This document shows positions 1 to 11,329 of a stretch of 64,000 nucleotides of DNA, piece after piece. This stretch comes from Morella rubra (Eukaryota > Streptophyta > Magnoliopsida > Fagales > Myricaceae), in assembly GCA_003952965.2 (NCBI GenBank), contig CM025852.1, positions 13,855,033 to 13,919,032 of the forward strand. The letters are read 5' to 3'. How positions within the stretch are numbered: the first letter of the stretch is position 1; every line of letters begins with the position of its first letter. The notes below the pieces were generated by a model. The model saw nothing but the letters and a program-made list of their open reading frames with translations. It had not been told where the DNA came from and made no database searches. Both the position numbers and the translations under genes were made by a program.

Positions 1-400
1 GTAAGGATAAGTCGGATGTGAGACTCTAGGAAGCTAGAAAATACGGCAACAAGTTTAGGAGTAACCTGAAACTTTTGACCACGTAAATAAGAATAGAAGC
101 TGTGGATTTGTCATCAATATCATGGACATTGACAAAGAACTCTTTCACCATGTTCTCATATGGTGAGACAACATCAGTAACCCAACCTCGAATTCAAACT
201 GAGTTGGGATAATAGTATCCCGAAATTCAGAAAGGATTACCTCTCGCTCATAAAGAGGCTTACGCTTAGCATAAGTACCAAGTCAGCTCATGGCGTGAGC
301 ATCCACAAAGCGATCAGGATCAGGATTGACCGCTTGCTTCTTGGAAGGATTTCTTTGTGGGTTTGGATTTCTTGGAAGTAGGACAGTTAGGATTAACCAT
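1..400 (-). pseudogene. Broken ORF1 of a plant retrotransposon (putative plant transposon protein domain)
   Basis: Read on the minus strand, the segment gives a recognisable but broken protein. One frame contains RFVDAHAMS, a stop, then GTYAKRKPLYEREV. Later frames give VKEFFVNVHDI and YVRGQKFQVTPKLVA. The order (a KRKPLYERE block, then a VKEFFVN block, then a VRG block) is that of the ORF1/gag-like 'putative plant transposon protein' domain found in many plant LTR elements. At least one stop and two frame changes show it is dead. It runs off the left edge, so no element boundary is visible. A related remnant is at 19960-20780. The family assignment is from memory of the motif pattern. Confidence 0.45.
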
Positions 401-2145
401 CTGAGACAAAGAACAAACCAAATTAGATTATCTCAAGAAATTTCTCAAACAAACCAAGGTATAAGCATTGCTCCAACACATATAAAATGCATGAACATGG
501 ATTAAAAAAAATGAGGCTCAGTAAGCTCACAACTAGCAATCCACATAAAAGACCATATTTAAATAGTTTAAATTAACTCAAGCGTAGCAGCTTCAAATAT
601 AGACTATTATTCGAAATCTAGTAGAGTGACAAGATAAAAATCAGAACCAAGAATATAACATAGAGTACCAAGAATGCACGATTTAAACCAACAGAATACC
701 AAAAAAATAAATAAGAGCCAAGAATAAAGCAATCCAAAGCAAACATAATGCAATAATGTAACGAGTATAGCAGGAATCAAAGACAAACAAAAGCTAAGAA
801 TGCTTGAAGAAAGCTAACCAACGTTCATAAATCGTCATCCCGAAGTCAAACAGCTCGAAACAATCTCAACTAAATTATCAAGAATATGCAAGAGTAAAGC
901 AATCAAAATCACTCGTTAGACAGAAATAAAGCTAGTTTATCAAGGATCACAGACAAATAGAAGCAAAAACGAAATCAATTTCACAAAAATTATCAAGAAC
1001 CCAAATACCCCAATTCAAGAAACCATGGGTTACCTTGAAATCAAGAGAGAACTTGATTTGAGAGTAAATGAGTGCGAAATCACGGTTGAAAATCAAGATT
1101 TGAGGTGAAATAGGAGAAGGAGAGGGAAAGAGAAAAATAAAGAAAGAGGGAGAGGCGCGTGAGTTTTTTAAAAATCTGACCTGGCGTATTTCGCTCAGGC
1201 GGCCCTAGAGCGAGAGTCGAGCGAAATGATGTCAGACGGGATTTTGTAAAACAAACAAAATTTATACAATTTTAAACATTTATTGAAGTCTCAAAAAATG
1301 TAAAAACAATATATAATCATCTTATATGCATTGATATCCATAATCATCGATTTCATGCCATACGTCTCTATTTGGTTTTAGAGTTTTGATAAAAAATTTA
1401 TCAAAAAGAAAATGTGTGTGATGAACAAACCATAATCCAAGAGACTTAAATACTTAAATTTTTGAGCAGGATTAAGGCCAACGAATGAAACTACTTGTGA
1501 GAGGGAACAAAATCAATGAGTGAAAGTCAAACCCAATGCTACTAGGACCTGAAAAATTATAGTGTTTCTCCCCTTAAACTTGTAATCCCTTTTGCTTCCT
1601 CTTCTCTTTTCTTTTGATTTTGCTTTGTCTTTCTTCTTCTTCTTCTTTTTTATTAAAAAGGATTTACACTTTTGAGTACTATTTTCCTTTTTTTTTTTTT
1701 TAAGTTTCTTTCTTGAAGACTAAAAATAAGGCCGTCTAGTTAGGGATCAATTCAAATTAAGGTAAATGAACCCAAACACTTGTGATTGCCCCCTACATCT
1801 CACAGATGCGGCTAAGTCTCATTCAATTATAAATGATGTGCACTATGATTGATTATACCAAAAGATAATTGAAGATCATTTTATCTAAGATCAAGGAGAG
1901 GCTGAGGCATTATTATCAAATCTTATATCAATCTAGACACAAGTTAATTAGATATTAATAAAAGCATGCAAGTGACTCACAACAATGTAAGCAAGTCGAT
2001 GAAAGACAAAATATATATATTTTTGTAATTTTTCTTTTAAAAGCAAATAAACAAGAATTAATAAACAATAAATAACAAAACAAATAGTAAAAACAGATAT
2101 GGAGAAAAATAAATGAAATCTATCGTAAATGCATGAACCAATATC
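401..2145. other. AT-rich intergenic sequence, no gene seen
   Basis: No sustained coding frame was found on either strand. There is a pyrimidine-rich stretch at 1561-1700 with TTC/CTT runs and a poly-T tract. There is a short, more GC-rich patch at 1150-1250. The 3' LTR of the minus-strand copia element to the right would be expected here, but nothing resembling its other LTR (6896-7262) was found. That end of the element is probably lost or diverged beyond recognition. Confidence 0.5.
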
Positions 2146-2838
2146 TTAAACAGAAGGAGCAACACAAATACCAATGACCTTTTTGAGATACTCAAACCTG
2201 AGACCATCCAGAGGTTTGGTGAAAATGTCTGCCAATTGGTTTTCCGTAGAGATGTGCTCCAAAGAGATAGCATGAGATTCTATAAGATCATGAATGAATT
2301 GATAACGCTGAACAGGATTCTTGGAAATATTTATAGCACTTGTGTTATCACAAAACACAGTCATAAAATCCTGAGTAAGACCATAGTCCTAAAGCATTTG
2401 TTTCATCCATAACAATTGACTACAACAACTCCCAGCTGCAATATATTTAGCTTCAACAGTGGATAAAGAAACATAATTTTTTTTTTCCTCATCTATGCTA
2501 TCAAATTAGTTCTAATATAAAAACACCCACTATAGGTGCTTTTTTTTGTCATCAGCATTATCTGCCGCATTTGAATATCCAGCTAATTCAATATTTGTAT
2601 CCCTTAAATACCAAATACCATAATTAACAGAACCATCAACATATCAGATTATTCTTTTCACAACACTCAAATGCAATTCTTTAGGATGAGCTTGAAATTT
2701 AGCACATATACCAACACTAAACGCAATATCAGGATGACTATCAGTTAAGTAGAGAAGCCTACCTATCATGCTTCTATAAAGTGTTTGATCAACACTTTTA
2801 TCAGATACATTTGCAGAGATCTTGATACTTGTGCTCAT
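2146..2838 (-). pseudogene. Copia RNase H and RT-RNase H connection, broken
   Basis: The part at 2838-2644 reads TLYRSMIGRLLYLTDSHPDI and AFSVGICAKFQAHPKELH, the typical copia segment after the reverse transcriptase palm. The part at 2364-2146 reads FCDNTSAINISKNPVQ, then HDLIESHAISLEHIST and ENQLADIFTKPL, the C-terminal end of RNase H where DN and ADIFTK are signature motifs. The linking 280 bases have stops and frame changes. It is a remnant of the pol gene of the surrounding element. Confidence 0.85.
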
Positions 2839-2940
2839 AGGTGTCCTTTTATGTTTCTTGCTATCTAGTCCAAATCTCTTGACTATATTTTTGGCATATT
2901 TTGACTGGGAGATGAATAATCCATCTTCAAGTTGTTTTAC

Positions 2941-3885
2941 CTACAAACCAAGAAAATAATTAAGTTCATCAATCATGCTCATTTCAAATTTTGTTTTCAT
3001 AGCTTCTGAAAATTGATGAGCAAGTTTATCAACTAGAGATCCAAATACTATGTCATCAACATAGATTTGAGCTACAGTAAAATTAGTTGCTGCATCCTTA
3101 ACGAACAATGTTCGATCTGCACCACCTCTTGTGAAACCACTTTCCAAAAGGTAAGCTGTCAAGCGTTCATACCAAGCTCTAGGAGATTGTTTTAATCCAT
3201 ACAAGGCTTTCTCCAACCTGTAAACACGATCAGGATATTTTGGATCAACAAATCCTTTTGGTTGCTCAACATATGCTTCTTCTTGAAGGGTTTCATTCAG
3301 GAAGGTGCTTTTGACATCCATCTGATATAACTTGAAATTCATATAGTAAGATATAACAAGTAAAATGCAAATAGATTCAAGTTGGGCAACAGGGGTAAAT
3401 GTCTCATCGAAATCAATACATTCAACCTGTGTGTATCCATAAGCAACTAACCTTGCTTTATTCTTGGTGGTGGTACCATTTTCATCAGTTTTGTTTTTGA
3501 AAATCCATTTAGTTCCAATCATATTGCAATCTGCAGGTCTATAAACTAAATACCATACATCATTTCGAACAAACTGATTTAATTCCTCATGCATAGCATT
3601 TACCCAACATTCATCTTTAAGCGCTTCTTCCACTTTCTTTTGTTCTATCTGTGACACATAGCTAGTATACGTCAAATGATTTAATACTCTTTTACAAAGT
3701 CTCAAACCTTCATTGAGATCACCAATAACATTGTCTTTAGGATGATTCAATTTAACTCTGGAAGAAGGTTCCTTTAGTGGTGAATCTTTTGATTCAGGAG
3801 AATGACTCGAACTTGCAAGTGAGTCATTCGAGTTGTCAGGTGAGCTAGTTAACACTTTAGAAAAAATCGTCTGATTCCTTTTCAA
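2941..3885 (-). pseudogene. Copia reverse transcriptase domain
   Basis: A 314-codon open stretch on the minus strand carries the copia RT domain. WVNAMHEELNQFVRNDVW is the usual start, followed by GTKWIFKNK, KARLVAYGYTQ, FDETFTPVAQLESI, LYQMDVKSTFLN and LYGLKQSPRAWYERL. The active-site block is YVDDIVFGS. It stops at ELNYFLGL, after which the frame is lost. The catalytic YVDD motif is intact, so this domain is among the better preserved parts of the element, but it is detached from protease, integrase and RNase H by frameshifts. In a live element it would copy element RNA into cDNA inside cytoplasmic particles. Confidence 0.9.
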
Positions 3886-4612
3886 GTTCTAACTCTTTCA
3901 CAGATTCCATCAATTGTATATTATCTACATTATTTTTGGAATCTGTAGGGTGATCATCTAATACAACATTAATCAATTCTATAACCGTAAGAGTACGAAG
4001 ATTGTAAACACGATAAGCTTTACTATTAGAAGAGTAACCTAGAAAAATTCCTTTGTCACTCTTAGAATCAAACTTACCAAGATTTTCACTGTCTCCATAA
4101 TGTAACAAGTACTGCCAAATACTTTAAAGTATTTAACATTAGGTTTCTTACCTTTCTACAATTCATAGGAAGTCTTCTTCTTACCTGATTTGAGATAAAC
4201 ACGATTAATAATATGACATACAGTATTAATAACTTCACCCCAGAAATGTAATGCCAAATTCTTGTTATCTATCATAACACGTGCATTTCTTGTAGCACTC
4301 GATTCCTCCTTTCTACCACTCCGTTCTGTTGTGGAGTAATAGGGTAAAAAATTCTTGATGGATACCTGCATTAGAACAAAATTCATAAAAATTAGAGTTC
4401 TCAAACTCTTTACCATGATCACTCCTGATGCGTATGATAGGACATCCCTGTTCATTTTGAATTTTTATTAAAAGAACTTCTGTATATTGAAGAGCCTTTG
4501 ACTTTTCTCTCAGAAGATTCACCCAAGTAAATCGAGAATAGTCATCTACACAAACCATTATGTATTTCTTTCCACCAAGACTCTCTGTTCTAGATGATCC
4601 CATAAGGTCCAA
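3857..4612 (-). pseudogene. Copia integrase core and C-terminal region, frameshifted
   Basis: From 4612 leftwards the frame reads MDLMGSSRTESLGGKKY, then CVDDYSRFTWVNLL and RIRSDHGKEFENSNFYEF, the D and D/E-bearing parts of the retroviral-type integrase core. The frame then shifts; NLALHFWGEVINTVCHI and INRVYLKSG at 4270-4190 continue the core in another frame. At 4108-3857 the text GKFDSKSDKGIFLGYSSNSK, then AYRVYNLRT, is the conserved copia integrase C-terminal block. At least two frameshifts break the domain. It would insert element cDNA into the host genome in an intact relative. Confidence 0.85.
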
Positions 4613-4687
4613 ATGAAGTAATTCAAGTGGTCGCTTTGTAAGAATCTCACTTGTCTTTTGACGAATTGATCGAGTCTGTTTACCTTG

Positions 4688-5182
4688 TTAATAGGGTCCA
4701 CAAATAATGTTGTCAACTTTTTCAAGTTTCGGTAAACCTAAGACTAGTTCCTTTTGAGAAATCTTTATCAAATCTCTAATGTTCATATGACCAAGTCGTT
4801 GATGCCATAGATCAGTGTCGTTCATCTTTGCACTACTACATCGCAAATCAAATTCAAGATTGATGCAATAACAATTATCTAAAGATCGAGTACCTTCCAA
4901 AAGACATACAAGTAGTTCAATAGTTCATTTCCCAAGTAAAGGAGCTTTTCCACCATCTCCAAAAGTAATAGATCCAACCTTATGATCTTTCAAGGTTGTA
5001 AACAAAGCCTCGTCTCCACACATATGTCTAGAGAACCCACTATCTAGATACCACATCAGATTATTTCTAGCTTTCAGAGCAACAATAAAATTAAAGCAAC
5101 TAACGTTACCTTTTTGTGCCCAAACCTTTTTAGAGGTTGTAGATTGTTGAGTCAATTGACGAAGCCTTTCATTAATCATCAT
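4688..5182 (-). pseudogene. Copia protease and GAG pre-integrase domain
   Basis: The 5182-4925 part reads NNLMWYLDSGFSRHMCGDEA, a retroviral-type aspartic protease block with the catalytic DSG triad, followed by GSITFGDGG. The 4900-4688 part reads CYCINLEFDL and LWHQRLGHMNIRDL, the GAG pre-integrase domain with its HxxLGH zinc-binding motif, and ends at IICGPY. The two parts are in different frames. Both belong to the pol polyprotein of the minus-strand copia element. Confidence 0.85.
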
Positions 5183-5868
5183 CGTATGCTCTGTCAGTAG
5201 CTTAACTTGATGTGAAAGATCAGCATGTTCACCTTTTGAAAGCTGAATTATCTTTAAAATTTTCTTGATTTTTCAGCTTGAAACATTTACATCGAATGTA
5301 ACCTCTTTGTCCACAAAAATGACAAACATGAACAAATTTGTGAGAAGTATTAATTCTAGATTAATTAAATCTTGAAGAAGAAACTTATAAATGTAGAAGT
5401 GTTTACCTTATCTTTACTTACCTCTTTTTGTAAAGGCTTTAACTAGGAATGAAAACTGTCTTTTATGAGGATGCAATATTTGTTTCGTCAAAGCCTAGTC
5501 CTCTACTGTTTCCAGTAGGAATTCCAATACTCATAATGTGATCAAGCTTCTTAGTACCACTGAAAAATTGTAACAATTGTGATGAAGACTTCTCCAATTC
5601 ACTTCTTGTATTCATAATCTGATTTCATGGTAAACATTATTTTCTTTGACTTCTTCAAGTTCTGCACTAAGTTCATCCTTTTGTAATTGACATTCTTGCA
5701 CTTTCTTGAAAAGTTCTTTGTTCGATTTCTGAAGTTTCATTCTTTCCTTGAAAAGCTGATTGTACTCTTCTGACAAGCTATCTTCAACGCTTCTATCATC
5801 TTCAGAATCCTGCTAATCAATATTATCATCAATAGTACACATAAATGCCATAAAACTTACATGTTCAT

Positions 5869-6853
5869 CTAAGGAACATCTTCACTATCACTGCTTGAGC
5901 TGGACTCATCATTGCTAAACGATGCATTCATAGCCTTCTTCTTGGACTTTAGATAGGTAGGACATTCCGATCTAACATGCCCAAATCCTTGACATCCAAA
6001 ACACTTGATTTTAGTAGTCTTGGATTCATTTGATTCATATTTGACCCTTTTGTCTTTATTATAGCCACTCCAAGTTTCTTTATCAGCAAACTTGTTGAAA
6101 CTCCTTTGGTCGCCTTTAGACTTGAACATTTTTCTAAATTTTTTAACAAATAAAGCCATTTGTTCATCTTCATAATCAGAATCTAAGTCTACCTCATTTT
6201 TTGTTGATTTGAGAGCAATAGATTTTTTTTTTCAGTTAAGGTAGAGTCAACTCATAAGTTTGTAAAGAGCCAACAAGTTCTTCAATCTTCATCATTACAA
6301 GATTTATGCTTTCCTCTATGGTGGTTACTCTAGCTCTAAATCTTTCAAGAAGAGATCTCATGACTTTTCTAACAACTTTAACTTCTAAAATTTTCACCCA
6401 ACATGAAAGATGAATTTACAATATGATTCAACTTTGCATAAAATTCATCAAATGTCTCATCATCTTTCATATGGATTTATTCGAACTTGTCGTCAATGTT
6501 TGAAGTTTAGAATTATTCACTATATTTGTACCTTCATGTGTTGTCTCCAAGATTTTTCAAGCATCATAAGCTATTTTACACATAGAAATATGTTTAAATT
6601 CTTCAAAAGAAATAGTCATAAATATAGCATGTAGTCCTTTACTATTAAAATTAATTTCACTTACCTCTTCTTTAGACCAAGTGCCAGCATCTTTGGGAAC
6701 ATCATCAATGGATGAAATTTTCCATCCTTTACTACAATAAATCCAGACATGTTCATCCATTGATTATAAAAACACTCTCATGCGAACTTTCCAATAAGCA
6801 TAGTTGCTTCCATCAAAATATGGAGGCACGGACAATGATTGACTTTTGTTCAT
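5869..6853 (-). pseudogene. Copia gag polyprotein with zinc knuckle, broken
   Basis: A start codon at 6851-6853 begins MNKSQSLSVPP, then YFDGSNYAYWKVRMRVFL, the classic copia gag N-terminus, followed by a stop. The next frame gives MDEHVWIYCSKGW and KGLHAIFMTISFEEFKHI, a UBN2-type gag block. Near 6000 the frame gives CFGCQGFGHVRSEC, a CX2CX4HX4C zinc knuckle for RNA binding, followed by an acidic serine-rich tail. Several stops and shifts lie between these blocks. Homologous gag fragments occur at 11618-13125 and 17309-18894. Confidence 0.88.
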
Positions 6854-6879
6854 CTAGACTAGGGTCAAGGATCGAGATT

Positions 6880-6895
6880 GAGCTCTGATACTAAT
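6880..6895 (-). other. Primer binding site of the minus-strand copia element
   Basis: The minus strand reads ATTAGTATCAGAGCTC directly after the LTR terminal CA. It resembles the usual copia primer site TGGTATCAGAGC that pairs with initiator methionine tRNA, with one change. It lies 27 bases upstream of the gag start and fixes the LTR border at 6896. Confidence 0.75.
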
Positions 6896-7262
6896 TGAAA
6901 AACAAGGTTTAGACCCTAAAGAACACCTAGAGGGGGTGAATAGGTGTTGCTACTTTCTTTTTCGATGAATAGACAAATTAAAAGCAAGTTCTAAATTAGT
7001 CTTGTCTAGATCTGAAAGTATTAAACAATTAACAAATATCAAACACAAATAAACTATATCAATCACACGTCCAAATATGAGATTTTAGGAACGGATCACA
7101 CTTTGTGAATTTGAACTCTTCCTCCAAAATTTGAATGCCCTTTAACCTTATCTTTGTGATTCAAACACTTTTCAATCCTAATCTTCTTAAGAGACATCTT
7201 GAACACTTAAACAAACTCTTATCTAAATAATTCAAATTACAATTCAAATTTGAAACGGAATC
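6896..7262 (-). repeat. Truncated 5' LTR of the minus-strand copia element
   Basis: The LTR 3' terminus (TG on the plus strand at 6896-6897, CA on the minus strand) is defined by the adjacent primer binding site. The block TTTAGACCCTAA and the motif GGGGGTGAATAGGTGTT next to it recur at the ends of two other LTRs in the window (8660-8719 in the opposite orientation, and 18895-18960). The fragment is about 370 bases, shorter than its relatives. It is replaced at 7263 by an LTR in the opposite orientation. Confidence 0.65.
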
Positions 7263-8719
7263 TGTCAATAACATTAACAAACCATATCATATGAAGCGAC
7301 TCAAAAGCAAAGACTCAAGACTCTAGGGTAAACTTTGTAACTCTAAGGTCTCATTAGTAGCAAGAATTTGAATCACACTGCATATTTTTCAAAACCAAGC
7401 ATAAACCTTTTTATCTCAAGTTTGGTAAATAAAATATGTCTAAAAGTATTTTCAAAACATATCTTTATAACTCTCAAATCTCTTTTATATCCTTGGGGAG
7501 TTAGGTTTGAGATAGAGTCTTAAAAGCAGTTAAAATCGTGCTTCAAAATCATTAAAGGCTGCATTTTTAGTTATAGCAGTCAATCGGGTTCCTATACCGG
7601 TCAACCTAATATCAATCACTTCATATAGCGGTTGACTAGAATAGTTTTTCAAATGTTAACACGCCAGCATTTATGACTGTTGGGACAACAGACACCTGTA
7701 GTGGTCGATCACTATAGATACCAGTCGACCGATACAACTAGAGTTTTGACAGACTTGTCCCAAACGGCTAGCACGGGCTATTTTTGCCTTGAGGTTTATA
7801 TATAAACCACTCTTAAACTTGCAAAATGTGCTAGAATGACCATTGATCATTTATCAAGCTAGAGTGATATAAAAACTATCAACTCTTAGTATTTTCATTT
7901 CATTCACACAAAACTCTCCCACATACACTTCCTTGCTATTGTGTGAGATCAATGGGATAGAATTTTATTGTAATATCAATTCCATTGAGTGAGTCTTATT
8001 GTTGTAAAATCACTCTACTTCATTATTAGATGAGAGGAATTCTCTTGTGACCTTTTGGTGAAGTGTGTTCATTGAAATAAGGAGGTTTGTGAGGGTGTTC
8101 ACAAAACTTAGCCTTGAGGCTTGGAGAGGTGCTTCTCAAAGCTTAAGTGTAAGAAACCATTCCCTTGATGTAAGGAAACTAGTGGAGAAACCTCAAGGCT
8201 TGTCAAGGAACTTGAAGGGTCGACGTAGGCGGATTTGCCAAACCACCTAAAAATCTTATGTTTGCTCTCTCTCTAACTTTTTTTTTTTTTCTAGTACTCT
8301 TGTATTAATTATTGCACATTAGTTGTACTAGAATTTTTCTTACTTTGCAAACACATTTTTGGGGTTAAATCGAAAAAGTTTTTAAAACCCAATTCACTTC
8401 TCCTCTTGGGTCATCTTAATCCTAGAATTTCAAGGTTTTCTTCTTAGTGGATTTCAGGTGGTTAGTAGTCCGAAATGGTTTTTCTTTTGAATAATTTTTC
8501 AGAGGTTTTCTACTTTGTCAACAAAATACTTTATGTATTGGTGTGATTGAAGTTTGATTTAATTTTTTGCTACTTATTTTGTTGATTGAGTTGATTATTA
8601 TGCATATCGGGACTAAACAATTTAGAACGTGTTTTAAAATTGTTATTGAATTTTTAATTAGAGTGAAAACACCTATTCACCCTCTGTAGGTGTTGTTAGG
8701 GTCTAAACTATGTTTTTCA
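7263..8719 (+). repeat. Copia LTR in plus orientation (solo or truncated element)
   Basis: The segment begins TGTCAATAAC and ends TTTTTCA, giving TG...CA termini. Its end mirrors the 6896 LTR terminus. Its 5' part (CTAGGGTAAACTTTGTAAC and following) matches the minus-oriented LTR whose outer end is at 33409. A TATA-like TTTATATATAAAC lies at 7795-7807, followed by a transcribed-looking leader with CAAACCACCTAAAAATCTT at 8238-8256. No gag or primer site follows 8719, so this is a solo or truncated LTR. The flanking 5-mers (GAATC before, TAATG after) do not match, so no target duplication is seen. Bases from 7458 onward are also the first part of the tandem duplication. Confidence 0.65.
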
Positions 8720-9652
8720 TAATGAATTGTATATATAGGTTGTGACTAACTTATTTATAAATAGTTGTTTATAACATTAGCAATCAAAGATCACAACTTC
8801 CAAAATAAATCAAAGACTATTTATTTTTGCATAGGAGGAAGATAGTAAGTACATTCAAGAACGAGTAGTATTATCGCATCTTTGAGCTCTAGATAACGAG
8901 TTGATTTCATTTGTTTGGACCTATAATTATGCTAAAAAAGCCGAAATTCGAACGACCAAAACTACAGATTTGTATAATAAGACACATCAAAGAAAAACAT
9001 CACCTAGGGGAGTGTACGATATTGTTTGCAAAAACTATGTGGGTCAAATGATATCCAATTTAAATATTTGTGCTTTATGATCATAATAGAATGTACAATA
9101 TCATGTAACAGTGTATTTGTGCTTTTCCTTTTTGGCTCTCTCTTTCACTCTCTTCTCCTCTTCTTCTCTTTCTTTTCTTCTCTTCCTCCATTGTTGCTAC
9201 CTTCAACCTTTCTTTAATTCTATTTTTAGTTTTTAGTGTTGTTTTATTTATGCTTTGTGAATTCAATGTGTTATATTGTGATTCCTAGGAACTAGATTCA
9301 AGTTTCTTGCTCTTGCTCTTTCACTTTCATTTTTGTATTCTTGGTGTTCTTGCTTTCTTTTGAGCTTGAAACTTAGGCTGTAATTACAATTTATTACTTA
9401 ATCCAAGAATCTTATGAAGTTTTATTCTTTTCTAGTCATTTAGATTTTGTTCTTTAATTTCTCGCTCTTTATATTCCGTCTTTACATTCCCTTTTTACTT
9501 TCCGCTCTTTGATCCTTGTTATTTGCTATCTGTTATTTGCTTTAGATGTTTGTTCATTTGTAATGATTTAATTTTGTTTCGAATTCTCAAAAATTCAAAA
9601 AACAAGTTTGAACTTTGTTCAATAACTTTTATCTCTCATTATTACACTCATT

Positions 9653-9692
<40 letters not shown>

Positions 9693-9762
9693 GACACTAT
9701 CAATTCACTTAATTAACCATCCAAGTAATTTAGTCGAGTTCATAGTAGTAATTAAGCATTAA
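8720..9762. other. Spacer in duplication copy 1, no gene seen
   Basis: This AT-rich spacer has a pyrimidine-rich tract at 9117-9215 and no coding frame that resembles a known protein. It separates the LTR from the TIR element and contains the CA microsatellite. The same spacer recurs at 14412-15453. Confidence 0.6.
9654..9687. repeat. (CA)n microsatellite, copy 1
   Basis: About 17 CA units run without interruption, followed by TATATG. The duplicate at 15347-15378 has about 16, a length change expected of slippage after duplication. Confidence 0.95.
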
Positions 9763-10793
9763 GGGTTAAATACACTTTGCCCCCTTATCTTTGGGGGTAA
9801 CTACATAATGTACCCCGATGTATTATTTTTGAGAAATTGTACCGAAAAAGTTACACATTATTTCGATTTGGACCTTGTACCGTAATTGGGCGTCAATTTA
9901 GATGGATTTCGTCAAAATGTGTCTCTCACGTGACTTCCACCTAAGTGAGATTACGTATCTGTATAGCACATCACATGTCAAACTACTCTATTGTGAACTC
10001 TTCAGTGGAATGGAAAGCAAGTTCCTCCTTAAAGATGAAGCGAAGGCAGTAGTACACCCTGATTCTAGAGGTCAGGGTAAGAACGAAACCAGCGCATCCA
10101 AGTCCTCTTTTTGTTCCTATTCCTCCAGGGATTCGAAATGTGGCCATAAAACAACAGAGTGTCTCTATAGTGCTTGCTTACTTTGTGTTTGTTGCCCTCT
10201 TTCTGTTGTGTAAAGGGCTGCGTCCGACTTCCTTGCAAGTTAGGGTGGCAAGCTGCAAAGCATGTGAAGCGTTGGGTTTGTTGTAGGTCGGAGATGAGGG
10301 ATTTTGTAGCATGTTCTTCATTTTCTATCAAGAAGTTTGCATTCACACTCCAAGTCTTTGGCTGGTCCAAAAAAGAGGATGATACACTTGGCGAACTAAT
10401 CAGACTTCTCCAAGTTTGCAGGGGGTTGGAATTAGAAGTAAAAAATTATGGTTTCAAGTCTATGTTACCTCTTGCTGGGTCAGCAAACTATGAATTGGGG
10501 GGTTAGCGTGAGATGTCAAAGAACAAGGTGTTGGAAGCTTTGAGTAGTTCACAAGAGATGCAAAGAAAGATTTGAGTGGGGACGACGCCAATCACGTGAG
10601 AGGGCAGATTCGTAATCTCACGTAGGTGGCAATCACGTGAGAGGCACGTTTCGACAAAATCCGTCTAAATTGTGATATAGGATCCAAATCGAAATAATAT
10701 GTAAATTTATGGGTCCAATGTCTTAAAAATAATACATCGGGGTGCAAAATGTAAATACCCCCAAAGATAAGGGGACAAAGTATATTTAACTAT
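9763..10793. mobile_element. Non-autonomous TIR element of about 1.03 kb, copy 1
   Basis: The left end GGGTTAAATACACTTTG and the right end CAAAGTATATTTAAC are inverted copies. The inverted similarity continues inward for about 170 bases: CCCCTTATCTTTGGGGGTA mirrors TACCCCCAAAGATAAGGGG, CCCCGATGTATTATT mirrors AATAATACATCGGGG, and GATGGATTTCGTC mirrors GACAAAATCCGTC. Long inverted repeats of this text are typical of Mutator-like non-autonomous elements; that class is inferred. No convincing target duplication is seen. The interior (9950-10600) has short open stretches on both strands, the longest about 110 codons, with no domain I recognise. It sits directly upstream of the surviving terpene synthase exon and probably destroyed the preceding intron or exon. 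Confidence 0.75.
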
Positions 10794-10811
10794 ATTTTAA
10801 TGTATAACCAT

Positions 10812-11321
10812 GAAGTTGATAAACCGTCATGTTCAAGCTATCTTTGCCAAAGCCAAATGGTTTAATGAAAATCATATGCCTACCATGGAGGAGTATATGA
10901 GTGTCGCACAAATAACTTGTGGTTAATTACTTCGCTGCTACAACAAGAAGTTCTGTCGGCATGGGAGACATTGCGACAAAGAAGGCCTTTGATTAGGTCT
11001 TCAACTTCCCTAAGGTTCTTCGAGCAGCAACAACCATCTTCAGGCTCACAGATGACCTTGTTACAAATGAGGTACGTACATGCGCAAGATCATGAGCTAA
11101 TCCGAACTATATACATGTATATATAGCAAAGGATCAAGTACTATTGTTATATTAATAATATCTGTACGCAATGTTTGAAATTTCTTCATTATAAATCTGG
11201 TTTGCAGTTAGAGCAAAAGAGAGGGCATGTTGTTTCAGCCATCAAATGCTATATGAAGCAACATGGTGTCTCCAAGAAACAGGTACATGAAGAATTGCAT
11301 AAACAAATAATGGATGCATGA
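10812..11321 (+). pseudogene. Terpene synthase C-terminal exon pair, dead copy 1
   Basis: Two exons of a plant sesquiterpene-synthase-like (TPS-a type) gene are visible. Exon A, about 10812-11071, gives AIFAKAKWFNENHMPTMEEY, then MSVAQITCG. After one frame disruption at the GGTTAA stop it continues VGMGDIATKKAFD, a stop, then VLRAATTIFRLTDDLVTNE. A GTACGT donor follows, then a 136-base intron ending TTTGCAG. Exon B from 11208 gives LEQKRGHVVSAIKCYMKQHG, then VSKKQVHEELHKQIMDA and a stop. DDLVTNELE fits the second metal-binding (NSE/DTE) motif (N/D)Dxx(S/T)xxxE, and the intron sits where TPS-a genes have one. The N-terminal domain and the DDxxD exon are absent. It once belonged to a cytosolic terpene cyclase; this copy cannot work. 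Confidence 0.88.
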
Positions 11322-11329
11322 GAAGAAAA

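Larger units (their letters stand above)
2146..7262 (-). mobile_element. Degenerate Ty1/copia retrotransposon, Sirevirus-like
   Basis: Read from right to left, the segment holds an LTR fragment, a primer binding site, gag with zinc knuckle, protease, integrase, reverse transcriptase and RNase H. That is the Ty1/copia order. The integrase text (MDLMGSSRTESLGGKKY, then a DDYSRFTWV block) and the long C-rich gag resemble the plant Sirevirus lineage; this is a family judgement by eye. Coding is split among all three minus frames with stops, so the copy cannot be autonomous. Only the 5' LTR side is recognised. That LTR is cut at about 7262, where an LTR of opposite orientation begins. No target site duplication could be defined. 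Confidence 0.85.

Noticed and set aside
7263..8719. Solo LTR with target duplication
   Set aside because: The bases before 7263 (GAATC) and after 8719 (TAATG) do not match, so a clean solo LTR insertion was not claimed.
9902..10506. Open frames of 101 to 110 codons inside the TIR element as a possible gene
   Set aside because: Three overlapping frames on two strands, no recognised domain, and an element whose ends are typical of non-autonomous copies. No support for a protein.
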